Assembly: GCA_947626155.1 (NCBI GenBank)
Contig: CANQRC010000004.1
Coordinates: 1-45,658 of the forward strand
DNA from: an uncultured Clostridia bacterium
GTDB lineage: Bacteria; Bacillota; Clostridia; Christensenellales; UBA1242
Length of the DNA stretch: 45,658 nt
Direction: 5' to 3'
Shown here in pieces: positions 1 to 12,000 of the stretch. The position numbers were made by a program, and so were the translations under genes. The notes beneath the pieces were generated by a model, which saw only the letters and a list, made by a program, of their open reading frames with translations, made no database searches and was not told the DNA's origin. Positions within the stretch are counted from its first letter, which is position 1. Every line of letters starts with the position of its first letter.

Positions 1-2865
1 CATATCAGCCTCTGGCATAACAATTGAGATACATCCTTTGTTTCCGTAACGGCCACTCATTTTGTCGCCGACAGAGATTTTTCTCTTTTGAGCAATGAAA
101 ACTTTTACAAGTTCGTTTACGCCAGGCTCAAGTTCGTCTTTATTTGCACGTGAGAACACTTGAACATCCACAATAACGCCGCCCTTGCCGTGTTGAACAC
201 GAAGTGAAGTGTCGCGGACTTCTCTTGCCTTTTCGCCGAAGATAGCACGAAGAAGTCTTTCTTCTGGTGAAAGTTCCGTCTCACCCTTTGGAGTAACCTT
301 TCCAACCAAGATGTCGCCAGGCTCAACCTCAGCACCAATTCTAATAATTCCGTTTTCGTCAAGGTTTTTAAGTGCGTCCTCGCCAAGGTTTGGAATATCT
401 CTTGTGATGACCTCGTCGCCAAGTTTGGTTGTTCGGCATTTAAGTTCTTCCACTTTCAAACAGATTGAGGTGAACACGTCGTCTTTAACCAATCTTTCGT
501 TGATGAGGATGGCGTCTTCGTAGTTGTAGCCCTCCCAGTTCATATAGCCAACAAGCACGTTCTTTCCAAGTGCAAGTTCGCCATTTTCTGTGGAGTAGCC
601 GTCAATGATAACTTCGCCTTTCTTCACCTTTTCGCCCTTAACTACGCAAGGTTTCTGGTTGAAGCAGGTTTCGTCATTGGTTTTATCAAATTTAATAAGG
701 TTATATATATCAATATTTCCGTTTATATTCTTAACTCTAACTTCGTCAGCGCTGACATAAACAACTTCGCCGTCCTCTCTTGCAAGAGTTGTGTAGCCGC
801 AGTCATGCGCGACCTTTGCCTCCATGCCCGTTCCAACAATTGGGGCTTCGCTGCGAAGAAGAGGCACTGCCTGACGCTGCATGTTTGCGCCCATAAGCGC
901 TCTGTTTGCCTCGTTGCTGTTTACAAATGGAATAAGGCTTGTAGCAACCGAAATAAACTGTCTTGGAGAAGCGTCCACAAAGTCAACTTGGCTTGCTGGA
1001 ACATCCAAAGCGTAGTCTTTATGGCGGCACATAACTCTCTTATTTATAAACCTGCCCTCTTCGTCAAGAGGCTCAGTTGCCTGAGCAATGTAAGCCTCAT
1101 CCTCAACGTCAGCCATGAAGTATTCGCACTTGTCCGAAACTTTTCCTGTGGCCTTGTCAACTCTTCTGTAAGGGGTTTCAATAAAGCCATATTCGTTAAT
1201 TTTTGCGTAACTTGTAAGTGTGTTAACAAGTCCAATAGCCTGTCCTTCTGGGGTTTCAATAGGGCAAATTCTGCCGTAGTTTGTGTAGTGAATATCACGA
1301 ACTTCTGCGTCTGCTCTTTCCTTCTTAATTCCGCCAGGGCCAACAGCCGAAACACGGCGCTTTTGAGTTATTCCAGAAAGTGGGTTAACTTGGTCCATAA
1401 GTTGGGAAAGTTGGGAAGATGCCACAAAGTCGCGAAGCGCGCGGTTGATAGCCTTTGGATTTATGATTTGTCTTGGAGTAACCTCAGAAAGCTCCTTGCC
1501 CTGCAGGGTTTCTCTGATGTTTGCAACAAGTTTTGTGACGCCAGAGCGGAAGTGGTCATAGAAAAGTTCTCCAACAGTGGCAATTCTCTTATTTGAAAGG
1601 TGTTCAATTTTGTCGGTCTTGCAAATATCTTCCAAAACGTCAAGATACATGCTCATTGATGCCAAAATGTCGTCCATTGTAAGGGTCATAACCATGAGGT
1701 CTTTGGCGTGTTCTTTGATTGCCTGCATTCTCTTTTCTTTTGTCTTGTTGTCTTTAAGAATTTGGGCAAGCACAGGATAATAAACCTCTTCCAAAATTCC
1801 AAGGCTCTTTTCGTCGCAAGGGAAAACGGCAGAAAGTTTAACGCGGTTATTTCCTCTCATCAAATATTTTTTATCCGTGAGTTGAATCCAAACTTCGTTT
1901 ACGCCCGAAGCCTTAATCTTTTGGCAAATGTCAGGCTCGGCAACCGTTCCAGCCTTGGCAATAAGTTCTCCGTCAGGAGAAACAACATCCTCAGCCAAGA
2001 TATGCCCCTCAATTCTTCTTGCAAGGGAGAGTTTTTTGTTTAAGTTGTATCTTCCAACTCTTGAAAGGTTATACCATTGGTCAGAGAAGAACCAAAGGTT
2101 CAAATAACTTCTTGTGGTTTCAGCGGAAGGCACGTCAGCAGGACGAGTTTTTCTTGCAAATTCCAAAAGTGCCTCTTCCTGAGTGTTTTGAGTTTCTTTT
2201 TCAAGCACGTTTTTGATAAGCCTATGTCCGCCGAAGAGTTTTAAAATTTCGTCAGCGGTGTAGCCGAAGCATTTGAGGAAAAGCCCAAGTGTGATTTTGT
2301 GTTTTCTATCAAGCACAACCTTCAAAACTTCGTTTGCGCCCTGTTCAAATTCAATATACATTCCCCTCTTTGGGATGATTTGCCCGTGAAGAGTGGTGTT
2401 GTCTCTTTGTTTGTCACGAACAAGATAGTAGTTTGGAGATTTGATAATTTGGTTTACCACAACTCTTTCAACGCCATTGAAAATGAAAGAGCAATCCTCG
2501 GTCATGTAAGGAATGTCGCCCAAGAACACAACATCTTCAACTGCTTGTCCAGTTTCCTCAACAACAAAGCGCGTTTTTACGTTGAGTGGAATAGAATAAG
2601 TGGCACTTCTTCTTTTGCACTCTTTCTTTGTGTATTTTGGAACTTTGTCAATGACAGGCTCTAGAAAATAGAGCTTTGCCTTTCCAGAATAGTCAACAAC
2701 AGGAGAAAACTCATCAAGGACTTCCTTGATGCCGTTGTCAATAAAATCTTGATAAGAGTTATTTTGAATTTCAAGAAGTGGTGGAATGTCGATATAATCT
2801 TTGAGTTGAGCAAAGGTATATCTCTCAGTTTTTCCAAATTTTTGTTTTTTCATGAATGTGGACAT
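1..2865 (-). CDS. rpoB: RNA polymerase beta subunit (partial, 3' end off window)
   Basis: Catalytic-core beta subunit of RNA polymerase, lining the active site and the rifampicin pocket. The frame stays open to the left edge, giving 955 codons of the roughly 1,200 usual for the family. Clear landmarks are SQLSQLMDQVNPLSGITQ (rifampicin cluster I, about residues 484-501), GRICPIETPEGQAIGL and GDKMSGRYGNKG near the window edge, which matches the active-site lysine region. I chose the ATG at 2865 because AAGGAG sits 5 nt upstream; the in-frame ATG at 2853 has no such site. It has its own promoter and a hairpin in the leader. Two oddities: the upstream neighbour is not rplL, and the position of E. 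coli His526 is Gln. Confidence 0.98.
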   Translation of the reverse strand, partial: MSTFMKKQKFGKTERYTFAQLKDYIDIPPLLEIQNNSYQDFIDNGIKEVLDEFSPVVDYSGKAKLYFLEPVIDKVPKYTKKECKRRSATYSIPLNVKTRFVVEETGQAVEDVVFLGDIPYMTEDCSFIFNGVERVVVNQIIKSPNYYLVRDKQRDNTTLHGQIIPKRGMYIEFEQGANEVLKVVLDRKHKITLGLFLKCFGYTADEILKLFGGHRLIKNVLEKETQNTQEEALLEFARKTRPADVPSAETTRSYLNLWFFSDQWYNLSRVGRYNLNKKLSLARRIEGHILAEDVVSPDGELIAKAGTVAEPDICQKIKASGVNEVWIQLTDKKYLMRGNNRVKLSAVFPCDEKSLGILEEVYYPVLAQILKDNKTKEKRMQAIKEHAKDLMVMTLTMDDILASMSMYLDVLEDICKTDKIEHLSNKRIATVGELFYDHFRSGVTKLVANIRETLQGKELSEVTPRQIINPKAINRALRDFVASSQLSQLMDQVNPLSGITQKRRVSAVGPGGIKKERADAEVRDIHYTNYGRICPIETPEGQAIGLVNTLTSYAKINEYGFIETPYRRVDKATGKVSDKCEYFMADVEDEAYIAQATEPLDEEGRFINKRVMCRHKDYALDVPASQVDFVDASPRQFISVATSLIPFVNSNEANRALMGANMQRQAVPLLRSEAPIVGTGMEAKVAHDCGYTTLAREDGEVVYVSADEVRVKNINGNIDIYNLIKFDKTNDETCFNQKPCVVKGEKVKKGEVIIDGYSTENGELALGKNVLVGYMNWEGYNYEDAILINERLVKDDVFTSICLKVEELKCRTTKLGDEVITRDIPNLGEDALKNLDENGIIRIGAEVEPGDILVGKVTPKGETELSPEERLLRAIFGEKAREVRDTSLRVQHGKGGVIVDVQVFSRANKDELEPGVNELVKVFIAQKRKISVGDKMSGRYGNKGCISIVMPEADM

Positions 2866-2882
2866 AGGCTCTCCTTAAATTT

Positions 2883-2924
2883 AAAAAAAGACTCCTTCGG
2901 CAAGAAAAACTCGCCAAAAAAGTC
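2883..2924 (-). terminator. Terminator-like hairpin in the rpoB leader (possible attenuator)
   Basis: On the minus strand a 15-bp stem (arms 2910-2924 and 2890-2904, several G-U pairs, A/T-only 5-nt loop) is followed at once by seven T residues (2889-2883). It lies downstream of the rpoB promoter and ends 17 nt before the rpoB ATG, just ahead of the ribosome binding site. It therefore fits a leader attenuator better than a terminator of the upstream gene. The structure is seen; the function is inferred. Confidence 0.65.
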
Positions 2925-2979
2925 CTATTTTAAGTTGTGAATGGCAAAAAATTTCAACATAGCGTTAATTAACTAATTC

Positions 2980-3008
2980 ATTTTATCAAATTTTTTTCTA
3001 AAAGTCAA
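2980..3008 (-). promoter_or_regulatory. rpoB promoter (SigA type)
   Basis: TTGACT (3003-3008) and TAAAAT (2980-2985) are separated by 17 nt on the minus strand. The predicted start is near 2973, giving a leader of about 108 nt, much longer than most leaders in this window. rpoB can thus be transcribed apart from the upstream operon. Confidence 0.8.
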
Positions 3009-3056
3009 TACTTTTTTCAAAAATTTTTGCCATATTTGAAATTTTTTATACTTGTT

Positions 3057-6000
3057 CTAGTTAAATGCAACCGCCGAACCGTAATTTGTGAGGTAAATTT
3101 GCATGGTCTCGCTATTCAATTCAAATTCAACCTTTGCCGAATAAGAGCATTCGCTAGCGCTGAACACATTCTCGTGAACAATAGGCTTGTGTTCGTCCGA
3201 ACTTGTGTGTTCCAAAACAACTTGCTCTCCTCTTAGCGCCGTCTGAATTGACTCTGTCCAATTCTCATTTGCTCCCACGCTTTTAATTGAAGACTTTCCT
3301 GTTATGGAAGAATTTGAATTATCAACATTGTGAGAATATTTAGATTGATTCAAGCCAATTATTGCGCCCAAGTTATAAGAAGCCAAATTGAGCGAATAAA
3401 CCCTAATTTCCATTGAAGCCTCAATGTTAAATTCGTTTCTCACAATTTTTTCATCTTGTATCTTTGTTGCTGTAAGTTTTACAGTGGCCCCTTCGCCAAC
3501 AACTCCCACGAGTCCACCTACGCCGGCCTCTGCAACAGTCAAACCCGTGGCTTTAAGTGAAGCGGAAACATGAATGTCAGCAAAACTTACTCCGCCCGTC
3601 AAAATAGTTCCGCCTACAACGCCTCCCACAAATTCCGTTCCAACAATTGAAATAGAATCAACTGTCACATCCGAAATTGAGGCGCTTCCAACAATCTTTC
3701 CAGCAAATCCGCCAATGTATTTTATTCCTCTTCCTGTGGATATGTCTGTTTCAAAAGGTCTTGTGGAGGTTGTGCTGGCAAGAATATTTTGAGAAACATA
3801 AACTCCTGTCACCTCGCCCGAGTCAATTGTTCCTGCAAAGCCGCCAACGGACTCTGGAACATAAGAGGTTGTCTCAAATGGATTTGAAACGGCAGCCAAG
3901 CCAAACACTTTCACGCCCGAAACATTGCCCCTAGATTGCCCCACAAAAAGCCCTGCAGTTTGTGAGTAAGTTGTAACACGCGTTTCTTCTTGAATATAAA
4001 TTGTCATGTCTTTAACGGTAACACCAGTGTCAATAAGCCCAAACATCAAGCCAACTTTTCCGCCTGTAACGCGAATTTCGTCTTCCAGTTTTGAGAACTT
4101 AATTGTTCCGCTTCCTGTTGCCACGCCAACCAAAGCACCGGCATATGAATATTCGTCAAGAAGAGAGGAATTTTGATTGAAGTTGTTCCCTGCTAAATTT
4201 GGCAAAAATCTTGCTTTTGCAGAGGCAGTTGAGTTGATGTGTGCCATCTCATAATTCCCAACTGCAAGACCAATTACGCCGCCAACAATGTTTGCGCCTT
4301 GCACGGTTATACCACTTTCAGGCAAAACATCCACGTTGAACACTTTTCCGCCATAAAGCCTACCCGCCAAACCACCAACAACGGTGGCATTTGGGAAGTT
4401 TACTTCATTTGGAGTTAAGGTCATGTTCATGACAACGCCAACAGAACTTATGTCGCTGCTTCCAATCTCTGCAAACAGCCCCGCATAGTTTTGTTTGTTG
4501 TTTGAAACAAGTTTAATGTCGGCAATTTCCATATGATTGCCCTCAAAATATCCCAAGAACTTCGTGCTTGAAAGGGCGCTGTTGTCACTGTTTTCGTCGT
4601 ATCTAATGTCAGAAATCAGCCTGTAATATGCTCGGTTTATGTTTACAGAATTGTTTTGTCTTACAACATATTCTTCCAAATCCGTTGCACTGCCAATAAG
4701 AATTGGGTTGTGAATTGCGCCAAGAGCCTCGCAAACTGTTGTATCATAAACATAGTTATAAACAACATTTTCTGCGCCTGTCTCTGGGTCAACAACCGAC
4801 TCAACACTGTCAAGGTTTCGTCTAGAGAACGCAATTATGTTTGGAGAAACAAGTTCCAATCTATTTTTGTTAAACACCGTAGTCCCAAAGTCTCTTGACC
4901 CTGCGTTGCCGTCATTATAGAACCAAACTGCATTTGCGCCTTTTGTGGTCTGATAACTATATGCGTCAAACAGGCTTGTAAAGTCGTCATTTGGGTCAAC
5001 TTGCGCGTCACCCTCTGTGGTCACTTGCTCGCCAAGTTCAAACTGTTTAAGAGTTAATGGCAAAATGATTGCGTTAGGGTCATCCTCAAGGTTTCCAATG
5101 TTCACATTCACGCCATCACTTGTGTCCCCGTTTCCGTCTGGGTCAGGGTCTTGCAGGAAATAGCAATTTGTGATCTTTCCGCCCTCAACATCTTCTGTGT
5201 CAAGTTCGTTAAAGCCCGCAAAGCCATAGCCAGAGTCGTTTCGGTTGTTCAAAACGCTCCAAGAAATGCACCTATCAATTGTGCCCGAATTGGTTATTGT
5301 AAAGCCAGCAACATAAGAGCCGTTTCCCTCCATGTTTATGTTTGTGTAGCAGTCATTTATGACGCCCGAGTTTTCATAAACAAAGCCTGCAATGTTGTTG
5401 TTTGCGTGAAGCGTGTTTTGTGTGCCCTTATAATAAACATCATCTGCGTTTGCCTGTCCGCTAACATAAGAAGAATAAATTTCTCCCGAGTTTTCAATAA
5501 CAAAGCCAGCGGTAAGTTCGGTTGTGCCAAGCGTGTAGTTATACAAACTGCCGCCCTTGTAATAGCAGCCCGCAATTTTGCCCGAGTTGTTTCCCACAAT
5601 GCCGGAAAGGTTGACATTTGCAGATATGTTCAAGTCAGAACGTGAGTTTGTGATAAAGCCAGAGTTTGCCGCGGCAATGCCGGAAACATATGATGCTGAA
5701 ACTGCCTCCGTGCCTCTATAAACCACCGAAAGTGTATGGCCGTTTGACTTAATCACTGCGTTTGCAATTGTTCCCTCGTTCGCCGCTGTCAAAAGTCCTA
5801 TATTATAGGTAGGAGTGTTCACATTTATTGTAACATCTTTTGTTAGGCTGATGGTCATGTTCTTTATAATACAGTTCTCTCTGACCGTGGCAAAAATTCC
5901 AATGTCTGTCAGGTCAGTCATGTTATACTCTCCACCCATGAGAATTTCATAACCATTTCCATCAAACCCTGCAATCTGTGATGTCAAAGGCATAAACTGA

Positions 6001-9000
6001 GAAGTTTGTTCCGCAGTTGCCTGCTCTGTGTTTCTTAAGGTTATGTCGTTTAAGAGGATATACCACTGATTTGAGCCCATGTTCATAAATTCGTCAACTT
6101 TTTCAATTGGCAGAGGGCTTTCCTCTGTGCTCTGCTCATTTACATCAAACGAAAATTCAGTGTAAAATCTGTCAGTTCCAATTGAAGTTGAAGAGTAGAT
6201 GTATGTGCCGCCGTCCATGAGATAATAGCCCGAAACTGAGAAGTGATAGATGTTTGCCGTGTGATTATAAACACGGAGAGGCGTGATTGTCAGCCCGTCA
6301 GCTAGGAAGAAATTCGACCTGTAAGTTTGAGTTTGATTTCCTAAATTAACATCAGGCAAGCCGCTTTCATAAACTGTCCAAACAACTTGGCTTGTCATTC
6401 TTGAAACAAAGTTGTTGACATTTTCAACCACGGCTTGATTGTTCTTGTCATATTCAAGAAAATCAGTAATGGCAAGTTCAAGGGTGTATGGGTTTCCAAT
6501 AGTGTTTGTGATGACGCCGTTTTCCATTCCCCTGACAACATCTTCGTTTACACCCTCGGTGTAGTCATAGTTCATAACAAAGTCCATGACGCAAAGTTTA
6601 AGACTGTCATCAAAAGTTATTCTAACATTGTCCACAATCTTGAAAGCGGAAGTGGTAATTGTCACATAAAGTCCAGGATAACCTTGTTGATAAATGATAA
6701 CATCTGGCGAAATTTGAAGCCTAATTGCTCCGTTTTCCTCAACAACATTTGCAACTTTGGTGTTGGAAGAAGTCATTGTAATTTGCTCTCTTTCAAAGCC
6801 GAAAGAATCCAAAATCAGGCTGTATTCAAGCCCGCGCGCAACATAATAGGTGTTGTCAATGGCATTTTTGCTTGCAAACCTAAGTCTTGCATAGCTTCCA
6901 AGCCTTGTGTAATACATCCTGGTTTCTCTTATGGTTTCTTTGTTTTCTCCGCCATGGACAACAGCAATATCAAATCCCACTGGCACTTTGTCGCTTACGC
7001 TGCTTGCAGGCATAATGTAAGAAATGTAAACTTTTCCGCGGTATCTTGCATCACCTTGCTTATTTAAGAAGTTGATCATTTGCTCATATGTGAATGTCAG
7101 CGAGCCGTCTCTGTAAAGCCCAAAGTTTGGAACGGTCTCATAAACAACACTCCCGTTTTCGTCACTGGTTTCATAAGCAAAGGACAAGGAGATTTCCGTT
7201 GCGCCCTGCTGATAATTTGCGGCGTTGTTTGAAATTGTAAAGGTGTCAAACACGGCCTCAATTGGGTCAAGCGTAACTTCCAAAAGCCCTCTTTGAGATG
7301 GCACAACAACCTCGGCTGTGGTTGAAACATCGTTGATGTTTGAGTAGTTGTTTATGCCAATAAATTTAAGTTCTGCCTCGTCAACATAAACTCTTGTAGA
7401 ACACATCACAGTTGTGCCGTTGTCGTCAATTTTGCTTGAATGAAATTCCAAAATATATTCGCCATAAATTGGGTTTAAATAGCGGTTTTTATATTTGTCG
7501 CTTGTTTGATTTATTGCGCAAACATAACTATATTGTTTGCCCGAAGTTTCTTTAAATGTAAAATCAAACAAATCATTGTTGGTTTCGTTGTTAACATAGT
7601 TTTTCCAAGCATCAATGCTGTTTTGTTCAACTCTTCTGCTTTGAACCGAATTTGGGTCTGTTTGTCCGTTTACAACCTTGTGAATTTCATAATAAACAAA
7701 TTCCACATCGTTTGTCGAGACAATTTCAACATAATCCTCAAAATTTTGATTTGTGGTAATTCTGTGAAGCGTAGAGCCCGTGAAAACTCTTTCTGGACTT
7801 TCTTTGTAGGTCAGTGGCAAGTTGGATAATTTTGCGCCGTCAAGTTCAAACACATAAACTTGTCCCTCAACTTCCACCCTCAAAACAGGCGTAAGAGAAT
7901 AGTTATCAACTGCGTTTTCCACTTCTGGTTTTTTTGTCTTATAAAAGATTACAGTCTGCCCGTCCACCTGCGTCCTTGAGAAACTTCCCTCTTTTGGATC
8001 AACGTCAACGGTGAGGTCTGTATTTGGATTTAGAATATAGTTCTTTCCCTGATAGTTAAGGATGCCGTCTTGTGAAATTGAGAATTCCTTTCCGTCAACG
8101 TCACGAGTTGTCTCGCACAAATAACTTGGTCTAAGATACAATTTAGACTTCTTGTCTCCGCGCAATACATAACTTGTATTGTCGTCAACAACGCTTCCGT
8201 TTATGTTGTTGTCGGCAAAGAACAGCGAAGAGTTTATGTCCTTTTTAAAGTAATTTACAGCCAAAATGTATATTGTCTTTGTTTTGATAACATTCAAAAT
8301 GCTTGAGACATTGAGTTTCGCAAGCCCAGTATTTTTAACTGTTATGTTTGCCGAAACATCCACATTCAAAACGCTTGAAGAGCCAGAAATTGTGATGTCT
8401 GGGTCCAAGTCCAAAGTGCCGCCTGCTGGCTTCAGTGGGTGGAAGTCAGAATTTGTGGTTATGTAGTTGAGCCTTGAAATTTCGTCTTGCGCGTAGCCTG
8501 CCTCCTCAACGCCTACAACGCCTTGAACAGAGAAGTAATACATAAAGAACACATCAACTCCGCTTGCGCCGTCGCTGCTTGACAATTTGAAAGGCGTTTC
8601 TTTTCCAATATTTAGTTCAACTTCTTTGTGTTCAAAAACAAACGAAGAAACATAAGAAATTTTATCAACTGTTTTGTTGACAATCAAAATGTCGCCATAG
8701 AACTTGTCTGTATCTGGGCTCTTTTGGTCAAGTTCGGCGCCGCCGTTTTTTTCTTGCAATGTTCTAGCAAGATAAGATGCCGTTTCAAAAGTGAAAGCGT
8801 CATATTTTCTATCATTTCTATAGGCATTCCCAACAATTCCTGCCACAACAATTTGTTCGTTCAAAAGACCTTGTCGTTGATTTTTAAGACTTTCATCATC
8901 TGGGCTATCTTTTAACTTTTCGTCCAGAGCGTCAATTTTATCTTGAATTGTGTCCAAAAGCCCCGCCCCGTCATTTGTAAGCCCGTCTTTGGCCTGTCTG

Positions 9001-12000
9001 ATAATCATTGAACTTTCAAATATTCCGCCGCCAATATCAACAGCCTCAATTGTGTTTCCGCCAACAGATTGTCCTTTTTCGCTTGAGTAATAAACATTGC
9101 TGCTTCCTTCACTGCTGTGATAATTTTCATAGCCAACAACCGCGCCAACATCGTCAAAACCGCGGAGGAAAGTTCTAATAGTGTTGTTTGAAACAAAGAT
9201 GTCTCTGTTTATGCTTGTAAGCGAGTCTGCATAGCCAACAACTCCCCCAACGCCGCTTGCAGTGCGCGTTCCTGTCACATCAATTGAATCAATAATTCCG
9301 CCCACAAGCAAATTGTCAAGTGCAAAAGAAGTTTGCACTGCCGCCTCGTTGTTCTCTGCAATTTCATTTGGAAGAAGTGAGCCTGTTGCAACATAAGTCA
9401 AAACTCCTGCCACGCCGCCAACATCAACATTTCCATTTGTCTGGCCTGTCACCTTTAAAAGGGTGTAAGAAGTATATTTTGAATAGCCCAAAAGCACCAA
9501 TTCGCCATCTTCAATTCTCTTTATGCCTGAATTTGTTGCCCCAACAACGCCGCCGGCATAAACGTTTCCGCCGTTTGTGTTGATGTTCACATAGTCGTCA
9601 TAATAAGCCATAATTTTTGTTGTTTGCCCAGCAAAATTTTCGGCTTCACGAAGAGGCAAGAAGTATTCAACAACACTGCCCTCTTTGTTGACAGACACTT
9701 TTTTAAATGGAACTTTTTCGTTCTTTTGGTTTACAACATAATATTTTGTGTTGCTGTGTTCGTCAACAACAAACTGGTCTTTGCTGACAAAATATGTGTA
9801 AGATGTGTTATTAACTGTTTCGGTGAAATATTGTCCGCCAAGCCCGTCATCTTGCAACCTTCCATCTTTTTCACTGTCGTAAAGCCTAAAATAGGTTTTT
9901 TCATCATATTTTTCAAAGTTTTGGGTAAGTTGCCCAAAATTAAGCCCTGCCACTGTGCCAAAATAAACAGTGCTGTTTCCAGCATTTATGCTAGAAGCCC
10001 TCGAGCCTTTTTCAATTCTCGTGGCAATGTTCACAAGTGAGCCCTGATTTATTGCCGCCAAAAGCCCAACATAGGCGGTTCCGCTCAATGACAAACTATT
10101 AAATCTGCCCGAGAAGGACACATTTTCAATTGAAGGCAACTCATAGGTGACTTCAGTGCTTCCAACCACATCTGTTTGCGAAGGATTTTGGTTTATTTTT
10201 GCAAAAAGTCCAGCATAAACCTTTCCGCCAACAACCGCCTTGAAATTGGTGTCAGAAATTATAATGTCTGTGATTGAGGCTTGGGAAGTTGTTCCAACAA
10301 TTGTTCCGCTGAAGCCCACAACTTTTCCGTCAACAATTCCAATTGGCGTGGCGTTATTTACTGCCGCCATGCTTATTCTTTCACGCAGTTCATAGTGGCT
10401 TGAAAGTTTTATGTCATTCTTTCCAATATCCAAAACATCTTGAGCCGACCTCAAAAGATAAGGGTTCAGCCTGGAGCCATTTCGATATTGAATGTTAAAG
10501 CAAACAGGATTTTGTGACGAGTCAAGAGAAGTGTAAGAAGTTCCCCACTCGGCAGGATAAATGTAAAGTTTGCCGCTTAAATCTGCGTTAATATTTGTAA
10601 TTTGGTCTTTGTATCTTTCAAAGAACTCTTCAACCGAAAGCGCAATTGTATAAATTCCGTTTCGTCTTTGGGAATCATCAACTGTGTAGGTGAGCATTGA
10701 AGCACTGTATTCGTTTGTTGCATTTGGAATAAATTCTATTCTAATAGAGTTATCTGTTGCGTAAGTAGGATTTGTCAAAACGCCAACCGTCTGCACGAGG
10801 TTTTCGTTTGAAAAATCAATGTCTGCGCTTCCAGACACCCTAGAGATGGTTTTAACTTCAACATATTCTTGAGGAACAATGGTTGCGTCATATCTTTTTG
10901 TGAGGTTTGGCTGTTTTAAAAATGCGCTCAAAACAAAAGGATTTTCCCCAATGGTTTCAAGATAAGATAAAGAGTATTTAAATTCAAAGTTGTCTGGATT
11001 ATAAATTAAAGAGCCAAAACTTCCTGTTTTAAATTCGTTTGACCACTCCGTCCCTCTTTTGAAGTCCACCTCATATTCGTCTCCGTCAAATCCATATGTT
11101 GCTCGTTCTGGCAGATAGAACATAAGCCCTCTGCTTATTGTGAATACAACAGTTTTTGCCAAGCTATCCTCGTCGTTCTTTACTATTCTCATCCTAAAAC
11201 TTACGGCAATTGGTCCCATAGAGTTTGCAATATTGAAATAAACATAATTTTTGTCATAACCTGTTTCGTTGTATTCAAGTTTAATCACGCTATCTTGCTC
11301 GGCGATATTAACGCCCTCTTCATAAGTATAAATTCCGTCTTCGCCGCCACTGCAGTTATCATAAATTCTTGAAATAGACTCGCCGTCCAAAGTGTATCTA
11401 TAGAAATTGGTTGAATTTTCATTGAAAACATTTGGCGTCAATTCCACGGAATAAGAACTGATGCTTCCGCCATAATAAACGGTGTTTGAAAGCGCATAAG
11501 CGTCACCATTTTTCAAATAGAACTCTGAGACAAGAGAATAAGAACTTACATGAATTTTGAAGAGCAAAGATTTTCTTGCCTCCGCAAAGCCATTTGCAAT
11601 TGCAGGCCCGCTGAGGTCAAATTCAAGGTCACACGCCCCATTTATTCTGGTTGTAAGGGTGAAAGTCCAATTTGCCCTATTGGCTGTAACAGAAACAATT
11701 TCATTTGAAGATGGATAAACAACAGAATCATAATTTCCTTTGAATGTAAAGGAAACTGTGCTGCCATAAACGACCTCATCTTTTGATGAAGGGTTTAAAA
11801 TTTCTAGGTTTATGCAGTCTTGATAGTTCAAATCCTCTGCACTAGAAGAAAATTCCGCCTTTGTAACCGCGCTGTTTCCCGTGCTTGTAAATTGAAAAGC
11901 CGTCGTCTCTTCTTTCAAAAGCCTTGTGCAATGAAAAGTCAGCCCGCGGTAGGATGTGCCGTTGTCAAGGAAGAAGTCATACACGCCGTCGCCAAGCCTT

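Noticed and set aside
805..1596. 263-codon open frame on the plus strand
   Set aside because: Antisense to conserved rpoB; composition (many Cys, Asn, Lys, Val) is that of a shadow frame and no ribosome binding site is present.
5151..7067. Long plus-strand frames opposite the giant lipoprotein gene
   Set aside because: Shadow frames of a codon-biased coding strand, no recognisable domain.
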